Positions 58,448 through 64,000 of a DNA stretch of 64,000 nt are shown here, piece by piece. Below the pieces are notes generated by a model. It saw nothing but the letters and a program-made list of their open reading frames with translations, had not been told where the DNA came from and made no database searches. This DNA comes from Halosegnis longus (GTDB taxonomy: Archaea > Halobacteriota > Halobacteria > Halobacteriales > Haloarculaceae), in the NCBI RefSeq assembly GCF_009663395.1, contig NZ_QKNW01000001.1, positions 806,001 through 870,000 of the forward strand, read 5' to 3'. Each line of letters opens with the position of its first letter. Position 1 is the stretch's first letter. The position numbers were made by a program, and so were the translations under genes.

Positions 58448-61405
58448 ATGAGTAAAGACCACATCGAGGTCCGTGGGGCCGAAGAACACAACCTCAAGGA
58501 CATCGATATCGAGATTCCCCGCGACTCCTTTACCGTCGTCACGGGCTTGTCGGGGTCGGGCAAGTCCTCGCTCGCCTTCGAGACGGTGTACGCCGAGGGC
58601 CAGCGCCGCTACATCGAATCGCTGTCCGCGTACGCGCGCAACTTCCTCGGCCAGATGGACAAACCGCAGGTCGAGAACGTCGAGGGACTCTCACCCGCGA
58701 TCTCCATCGATCAAAAGAACGCCGCGAACAATCCGCGCTCGACGGTCGGGACCGTCACCGAACTCCACGACTATCTCCGCCTGCTGTACGCCCGCATCGG
58801 CAATCCGCACTGTCCAGAGTGCGGCCGGCCCGTCGGCGAGCAGTCGGCCCAGAACATGGTGTCGCGACTGCTCGAACTCCCCGAGGGGACGCGCGCGAAG
58901 ATTGCCGCGCCCATCGTGCGCGACCAGAAAGGAGCCTTCGAGGACCGGTTCGACGACCTCGTGAGCGAGGGGTACGCCCGCGTCGAGGTCGACGGCGAGG
59001 CGTACGACCTGACGACCGAACGCCCCGAGTTGGACGAGAACTACAACCACACCGTCGATATCGTCGTCGACCGCGTGAAAATATCAGAGGAGGCGCGTTC
59101 GCGCATCACGGACTCCGTCGAAACGGCGCTCGATGAGGCCGACGGCGCGCTGAAAGCGATTCTCCCCGACGCGCCCGAGGACACCGACCTGGGCCGCGAG
59201 ACGCGCTCGACGGGCGACTTGGCCGGCGAGGGCGACGACCGACTCGTCGTCACCTTCTCGGAGGACCTCGCCTGCACCCACTGCGGCATCGACCTGCCCG
59301 AACTGGAGACGCGGTCGTTCTCGTTCAACAGTCCCCACGGCGCGTGTCCAGAGTGTGAGGGCATCGGCGAATCCAAGAGCGTGGACGAGCGGCTCGTCGT
59401 GCAGGACCCGTCGAAGCCACTGAAGGACGTGTTCGAGCCGTGGTCGTACAATCGGAAGTACTACCAGCGACAGATCGACAACGTCGCGGACCACTTCGGC
59501 GTGAGCGTCGAGACGCCGTTCGAGGAACTGGACGAGGAGATACAAGAGCAGTTCCTCTACGGGACTGATGAGATTGTAGAGTTCTCGTGGCGCACGAAGA
59601 ACGGCGTGCGCGAAAAGTCCGAGAAGTTCGAGGGCGTGATGGGGAACCTCTCGCGGCGACACGTCGAGACGGACTCCGACCGCGCGCGCGACCACATCGA
59701 GGAGTACATGGCGACGACGACCTGTCCGGCCTGTGACGGCACCCGACTCCGGCCGGAATCGCGGGCCGTGCTCGTCAACGGCACCGACATCACCGAAATC
59801 AACGAGCTCTCCATCGGCGACGCGCTCGAGTACTTCGAGGGGCTGGAAGCGGAGTTGACGGACCGCGACCGCAAAATCGCCGAGGAGATCTGCAAGGAGA
59901 TTCGCGCCCGACTCGGCTTCATGGAGGAGGTCGGGCTCGAATACCTGACGCTCGACCGCGAGGCCGCCACCCTCTCGGGCGGGGAGAGCCAGCGCATCCG
60001 GCTGGCGACGCAGGTCGGCTCCGGCCTCGTCGGCGTGCTCTACGTGCTGGATGAACCCTCGATTGGGCTCCACCAGCGCGACAACGACAAACTGCTCGAC
60101 ACGCTCGAGGGGCTGCGCGACTTGGGGAACACGCTCATCGTGGTCGAACACGACGAGGAGACGATGTGGCGGGCGGACAACGTCATCGACATGGGTCCCG
60201 GGCCGGGGAAGCGAGGGGGCGAAATCGTCGCCCACGGCGACGTGTCGGATATCATGGCCGAGGACGACTCCGTCACCGGCGAGTACCTCTCCGGCGAGCG
60301 GGGGATTCCCGTGCCCGAGGAGCGTCGCGAGGCCGACGGCCACCTGACGATTCGGGGCGCGCGCCAGCACAACCTCGCCGACCTCAACGTGGAGCTTCCG
60401 CTCGGCTGTTTCACCGCGATTACGGGCGTCTCCGGCTCTGGCAAGTCGACGCTGCTGCACGAGATTCTGTACAAGGGGCTTCGCAAGCGGATGAACGACA
60501 GCGACGTGAACCCGGGCGAACACGACGACATCGAGGGAATCGACCAGATTCGGGGCGTCCGGCTCATCGACCAGTCGCCGATTGGCCGCACCCCGCGCTC
60601 GAACCCCGCGACCTACACCGGGGTCTTCGACCACATCCGCGAGCTGTTCGCCGAGACGAAGCTGGCGAAACAGCGCGGCTACGAGAAGGGCCGGTTCTCG
60701 TTCAACGTCAAGGGCGGCCGGTGTGAGGCCTGTGGCGGGCAGGGCACCGTGAAAATCGACATGAACTTCCTTTCCGATGTGCACGTCCCCTGCGAGGAGT
60801 GCGACGGCGCGCGCTACAACGACGAGACCCTCGACGTGACCTACAAGGGCGAGACCATCTCGGACGTGCTCGACATGGAGGTGGACGAAGCCTACGACTT
60901 CTTCGAGTCCCACAGCGGGCTTCGCCGGCGGCTCCAACTCCTGAAGGACGTTGGCCTCGGCTACATGCGACTGGGCCAGCCGTCGACGACGCTCTCGGGC
61001 GGGGAAGCCCAGCGCGTGAAGTTGGCCGAAGAACTCGGCAAACAGGACAAAGGCGAGACGCTGTATCTGCTGGACGAGCCGACGACGGGGCTCCATTCCG
61101 CCGACGAGCGCAAGCTCATCGAGGTGCTCCAGCGGCTGACCGACGACGGCAACACCGTCGCGGTCGTGGAACACGAGCTCGATCTGGTCAAGAACGCCGA
61201 CCACATCATCGACCTCGGGCCGGAGGGTGGCGAACACGGCGGCGACCTCGTCGCCGAAGGGACGCCCGAGGCGGTCGCCGAGAACGACGACTCCCACACG
61301 GGACGGTATCTGCGCGATTTGCTCCCGACCGTCGACCTCGACGGCCCGCGTTCTGACAGTCGCCGCCACGAACTGAAGGAAGCAGAGACGCCGGCGGCGG
61401 AGTAG
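58448..61405 (+). CDS. uvrA: Excinuclease ABC subunit A
   Basis: The damage-recognition ATPase of nucleotide excision repair, forming UvrA2-UvrB complexes. The 985-residue protein has two ABC modules: Walker [15 protein letters not shown] near residue 31 with signature LSGGESQR near 512, and [15 protein letters not shown] near 658 with LSGGEAQR near 848. Zinc modules are seen in [11 protein letters not shown] near 119, [10 protein letters not shown] near 277 with GACPECEG, and [12 protein letters not shown] near 759 with PCEECDG. The length is about 40 residues longer than E. coli UvrA. The ATG is followed by [16 protein letters not shown], the canonical start. Confidence 0.98.
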   Translation: MSKDHIEVRGAEEHNLKDIDIEIPRDSFTVVTGLSGSGKSSLAFETVYAEGQRRYIESLSAYARNFLGQMDKPQVENVEGLSPAISIDQKNAANNPRSTVGTVTELHDYLRLLYARIGNPHCPECGRPVGEQSAQNMVSRLLELPEGTRAKIAAPIVRDQKGAFEDRFDDLVSEGYARVEVDGEAYDLTTERPELDENYNHTVDIVVDRVKISEEARSRITDSVETALDEADGALKAILPDAPEDTDLGRETRSTGDLAGEGDDRLVVTFSEDLACTHCGIDLPELETRSFSFNSPHGACPECEGIGESKSVDERLVVQDPSKPLKDVFEPWSYNRKYYQRQIDNVADHFGVSVETPFEELDEEIQEQFLYGTDEIVEFSWRTKNGVREKSEKFEGVMGNLSRRHVETDSDRARDHIEEYMATTTCPACDGTRLRPESRAVLVNGTDITEINELSIGDALEYFEGLEAELTDRDRKIAEEICKEIRARLGFMEEVGLEYLTLDREAATLSGGESQRIRLATQVGSGLVGVLYVLDEPSIGLHQRDNDKLLDTLEGLRDLGNTLIVVEHDEETMWRADNVIDMGPGPGKRGGEIVAHGDVSDIMAEDDSVTGEYLSGERGIPVPEERREADGHLTIRGARQHNLADLNVELPLGCFTAITGVSGSGKSTLLHEILYKGLRKRMNDSDVNPGEHDDIEGIDQIRGVRLIDQSPIGRTPRSNPATYTGVFDHIRELFAETKLAKQRGYEKGRFSFNVKGGRCEACGGQGTVKIDMNFLSDVHVPCEECDGARYNDETLDVTYKGETISDVLDMEVDEAYDFFESHSGLRRRLQLLKDVGLGYMRLGQPSTTLSGGEAQRVKLAEELGKQDKGETLYLLDEPTTGLHSADERKLIEVLQRLTDDGNTVAVVEHELDLVKNADHIIDLGPEGGEHGGDLVAEGTPEAVAENDDSHTGRYLRDLLPTVDLDGPRSDSRRHELKEAETPAAE

Positions 61406-61509
61406 TCGACCCGACTGTGAACGCACGGGTCGGCAGAGTAGTCAGCCCGACCGCGGACGTGCGGGCTGGCAGAGTAGTCGACTCGACTGTGAACGCTCGA
61501 AGTCGCCGA
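61402..61509. repeat. Tandem 36-bp hairpin array after uvrA
   Basis: Three consecutive units at 61402-61437, 61438-61473 and 61474 to about 61509 each begin GTAGTC and fold into a hairpin with a 12-nt loop. Unit 1 arms are CGACCCG/CGGGTCG and unit 2 arms are CAGCCCG/CGGGCTG; the two changed base pairs compensate each other. Unit 3 has CGACTCG/CGAAGTCG, pairing with one bulge. The first unit begins inside the uvrA stop codon. Likely a transcript-end or RNA-structure element; no poly-T follows. Confidence 0.7.
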
Positions 61510-61565
61510 ATTTCGGCTCGTGAGCCGACCAACGGTCTTAATGGGCTATCGGGCGACAGTGAGTT

Positions 61566-62570
61566 GTGAACCGATACGCCGTAGCGGCAGTTTTCCTCGC
61601 AGTCGCGCTCGCCGGCTGTGGCGGCCTGATGGGCGATGCGTCCACGGGACCGATTGCCGACGGGTACAACGAGACGGGCGTCGAGAACGTCTCCGTCGCC
61701 ATCCAGACCCACGCGGAGGCGGTCGCGTCGAGCCGGTACAGCTACGAGCAGACGGTCGAGACGAGCGGGACGACCGGGAGCTTCGAGATACACAGCGGGT
61801 CGTCGGGGACGCTAGCGACCCAGAGTTCATCCAACGGCGCGAGCCGGTCGGTGTGGCGTGACGCCGACAGCGCGGAGGTGCGCACCCAGCGCGGCGAGCA
61901 GGCGACCTACAGCGCGCTCGCGGGTAACGTCTCCGTCGCCCTCTCGAACTCGCGGACCGGGAGCACCCTCCGCGCGGCAGAGCAGTTCCCGCGCACGATT
62001 CTCCAGCAGGTCGCGTTCGACGCGGCCGGCGGGACGGAGTGGAACGGCGTCAGCGTGCGCGAGTACGAGGCGACCGGCTTCCGCGTCGCCGGCGTCAACG
62101 GCACCGTCGACGGCCGGATGCTCGTCGACGCCGAGGGCCGCGTCCGCCACATCGACATGGACCTGACCCAACAGACGCAGGGACAGGAGCTGGCGGTGGA
62201 TATCGAGACGAGCCTGACCGAGGTCGGCTCCGCCACCGCGAGCGAACCGGACTGGACCGGCGATGCCCCCTCCGTTTCGGTCGTCAACGAGGGCGGTGTC
62301 CTCGAAGTGACCAACACCGGGAGCGCGAGCATCAACGCGACGTTCGCGGGACTGGAGGCGGGACTCGATAGCCCGCTCGCTCCCGACGAGACGATGTACG
62401 TCGCCCCGGGGAACAACACCGTCAGCGTGAGCCGCGAGCGACCCGACTCCGTCGAGTATAACTGGCCGCGCCCGGAGATTGCGCTCCGCTTCGGCACGGA
62501 CCGCACGGTGACGATCGGCGCGTACTTCAGCCCGGAGTACGCCGACGAGCCGGTGACGCTGGGCGCGTAG
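61566..62570 (+). CDS. Secreted lipoprotein (DUF7537-like)
   Basis: A 334-residue lipoprotein. The signal peptide MNRYAVAAVFLAVALAGCGG has a lipobox ALAGC at about residue 18. The mature part begins with TGPIADGYNETGVENVSVAIQTHAEAV, has a middle resembling a LolA-like barrel (RTILQQVAFDAAGGTEWNGVSVREYEATGF, MLVDAEGRVRHIDMDLTQQTQG), and a C-terminal Ig-like beta domain (PSVSVVNEGGVLEVTNTGSASINATF). Such haloarchaeal lipoproteins with LolA-like middles are common and uncharacterised. The start is GTG, set by the signal peptide. Confidence 0.8.
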   Translation: MNRYAVAAVFLAVALAGCGGLMGDASTGPIADGYNETGVENVSVAIQTHAEAVASSRYSYEQTVETSGTTGSFEIHSGSSGTLATQSSSNGASRSVWRDADSAEVRTQRGEQATYSALAGNVSVALSNSRTGSTLRAAEQFPRTILQQVAFDAAGGTEWNGVSVREYEATGFRVAGVNGTVDGRMLVDAEGRVRHIDMDLTQQTQGQELAVDIETSLTEVGSATASEPDWTGDAPSVSVVNEGGVLEVTNTGSASINATFAGLEAGLDSPLAPDETMYVAPGNNTVSVSRERPDSVEYNWPRPEIALRFGTDRTVTIGAYFSPEYADEPVTLGA

Positions 62571-62614
62571 CGTCGGCTGGATAACTTAAGTTGGATGCCG
62601 TCGTTTTCTCGCGT

Positions 62615-63298
62615 ATGAGCACGGCTGTCGATGACGAGACGATTCTCGAGGTGTTGCGGTCGAACAGCGCGCCACAGATGACGACCACCGAGGTCGCGAA
62701 CCACCTGCCGGTGACGCGCGGGACGACCCGGACCCGGCTCCAGCGACTCGTCGACGACGACCTCATCAACCGCGAGACGGAGGGGAACAACGTCGTCTGG
62801 TGGCTCCCCGAGCGCGGCGAGGAACGCGAGGCGTGGGAGCCAGACGCCGAAGAGGAGGCGTCCGAACCGGAGGAAACAGACGCCGAGGAGGAACCGGAAG
62901 TCGAGGAGGGAGAAGAAGCCGAAGAAGAGCCTGAGGAAGAAGAAGAAGCCGAAGAAGAAGAGTCCGAGGCCGAGGAAACAGAGGGCGAAGCGGCCGAGGA
63001 TGCGGAGACCGAGGACGGCGAAAGCGAGGACGGCGACGAGACCGAAATCGCGGTGACGGCGACCGAGCAGTCGAAGTCCGAGAGCGAGGAGGGAACCGAA
63101 GTCGAGGTCGAGGCGGTCGAGTCGGAGCCGGACGTCGAGACGCCCGACGAGGCGACCGAGACGCGAACCGCCGCGGAGCGCGAGGAGGCGGCCGAACTCT
63201 CCGACGACGACGAGGGGCTGCGCGTGCTGGCCGGCGTGGCGGTCGGGCTCGTGGCCGTCATCCTGCTGCGCCGGCTGCTGGGCGACGACGAGGAGTAG
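62615..63298 (+). CDS. HTH protein with long Glu-rich linker and C-terminal membrane helix
   Basis: A 227-residue protein with three parts. Residues 1-60 are a winged-helix domain (ETILEVLRSNSAPQMTTTEVANHLPVTRGTTRTRLQRLVDDDLI with wing NVVWWLPERG). Residues about 70-190 are extremely acidic and low-complexity, mostly Glu, Asp, Ala and Ser. Residues about 204-222 are one hydrophobic helix (LRVLAGVAVGLVAVILLRRLLG) followed by a short cytoplasmic-style tail. This predicts a DNA-binding head tethered to the membrane by a charged spacer. The ATG at 62615 is preferred. The target DNA and signal are unknown. Confidence 0.82.
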   Translation: MSTAVDDETILEVLRSNSAPQMTTTEVANHLPVTRGTTRTRLQRLVDDDLINRETEGNNVVWWLPERGEEREAWEPDAEEEASEPEETDAEEEPEVEEGEEAEEEPEEEEEAEEEESEAEETEGEAAEDAETEDGESEDGDETEIAVTATEQSKSESEEGTEVEVEAVESEPDVETPDEATETRTAAEREEAAELSDDDEGLRVLAGVAVGLVAVILLRRLLGDDEE

Positions 63299-63341
63299 GG
63301 CGCGACTGAAAGGCATTTACTCGCGCTCGCGAACAGGGCGT

Positions 63342-64000
63342 ATGCACGATTTTATCGTCGTGGGTGCCGGCCCCGCCGGCTCGCGGTTCGCTCGGAGCGC
63401 GAGCGAGCGCGGCCACGACGTGCTCGTCTTCGAACAGGGAGCGATTGGCGAGCCGTTGGCCTGTTCGGGCCACGTGTCGCTGGACGTGTGGGAGTACGTC
63501 CCCGACGGCGCACGCGAGGAGCTGTTCCAAAACGAGATTCGAGGGGCGCGGTTCCACCTCGGCGGGCCGGAGTCGCGAGCGTATCCGTTCTACCGCGACG
63601 GCGCGATCTCGAACGCGGTCGACCGCGTCGGGCTCGACCGCGCGCTCGCGGGGGCAGCGAGCGATGCAGGCGCGGACGTACGCGACGGCCACACCGTCAC
63701 GGCCGTCGACGAGGGTCGCGAGTCGGTGACTGTGACGGTACGCGGGCCGAATGGGACCGAGACCCACGAGACGCGGCTGGTCGTCGGCGCGGACGGGCCG
63801 CGCTCGCGCGTCCGCGAGCAGTGTTCGATTCCCGAGCCGGACGAGTTCCTCCACGGCGTGCTCGGCTTCGACCCCGAGCCGGACCACGAGGCGTTCGTCG
63901 ACGTTCACCTGACCGTCCCCGGCTTCTTCGCGTGGCACATCCCGCGGGGCGAGGACGGCGTCGAGTACGGGCTGGCGGTGTCACCGGGCGATGACCTCAA
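63342..64000 (+). CDS. FAD-dependent geranylgeranyl-reductase-family oxidoreductase (partial)
   Basis: The first 219 codons of a flavoprotein cut by the right edge. The FAD-binding start is MHDFIVVGAGPAGSRFARSASERGHDVLVFEQ. It is followed by the reductase-family LACSGHVSLDVWEYVPDGAREELFQNEIRGARFHLGGPES, and the second FAD contact LVVGADGPRSRVREQ near residue 146. The family includes geranylgeranyl reductase, which saturates archaeal lipid chains, and related menaquinone-side-chain enzymes; which one cannot be told from the visible part. The ATG is the first codon of the fold. Confidence 0.88.
   Translation, partial: MHDFIVVGAGPAGSRFARSASERGHDVLVFEQGAIGEPLACSGHVSLDVWEYVPDGAREELFQNEIRGARFHLGGPESRAYPFYRDGAISNAVDRVGLDRALAGAASDAGADVRDGHTVTAVDEGRESVTVTVRGPNGTETHETRLVVGADGPRSRVREQCSIPEPDEFLHGVLGFDPEPDHEAFVDVHLTVPGFFAWHIPRGEDGVEYGLAVSPGDDL

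Overview
The window is a 64 kb piece of chromosome from a haloarchaeon (class Halobacteria). The DNA is G+C-rich and nearly every predicted protein is Asp/Glu-rich. Many gene families are typical of this class: a HVO_0416-type zinc-finger protein, archaeal SepF, ABCE1, coenzyme F420 enzymes, a PIN-ATPase-KH protein and archaemetzincin. Several start codons sit about 25-30 nt after a TATA-like box, as in leaderless haloarchaeal transcripts. The genus cannot be decided from the sequence alone. A RimI-like gene is cut by the left edge and a geranylgeranyl-reductase-like gene by the right edge.

Layout. 0-9.4 kb is a housekeeping block: helicase, riboflavin synthase, PIN-ATPase-KH protein, an EMC6-like membrane protein overlapping abce1, and a PHP hydrolase. 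9.4-19.9 kb carries an F420-dependent LLM oxidoreductase, aconitase, cofE, an ABC-2 exporter, sepF, a DUF1028 protein, a PUA RNA-binding protein and a Nudix/eIF2B-like fusion. 19.9-31.8 kb is a surface and secretion region: two lipoproteins, a 1,132-residue repeat-rich anchored protein, a pilin-like protein, and TadC-like and PilB/TadA-like genes in one minus-strand series that diverges from a RecA-like gene lacking a Walker A motif. 32-33.7 kb has a modification-dependent HNH endonuclease and archaemetzincin. 33.7-45.3 kb is housekeeping again: npdG, NOG1 GTPase, hisE, pdxT, Sec61 beta, thioredoxin, rhodanese, eIF1 family, and a MoxR/DUF58/transglutaminase operon. 45.4-48.8 kb is an A+T-richer defence island with an EVE-McrB/McrC type IV restriction pair and the broken tail of a type IIG restriction-methylase. 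48.8-64 kb has engB, a DUF389 membrane protein, a SIMPL protein, a M32 carboxypeptidase, a FAU-1-like ribonuclease, an SDR enzyme, an AbrB/VapC toxin-antitoxin pair, uvrA, and an unusual membrane-anchored HTH protein.

The most interesting non-coding signal is a pair of related, strongly folding intergenic elements at about 16.97-17.49 kb and 51.69-52.37 kb. Both lie between convergent genes. They share hairpins, including a 13-bp terminal stem with an inner helix whose outermost part differs between copies but still pairs. In the second copy the 3-prime end of the element is repeated three times with different 20-26 nt stretches in between. Other structured spots are a tandem hairpin array with compensatory changes right after uvrA, a triple hairpin cluster at 48.70-48.81 kb, and dyads at 451-476 and 9389-9440. 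I saw no tRNA, rRNA, canonical CRISPR array, complete transposase gene or replication origin.
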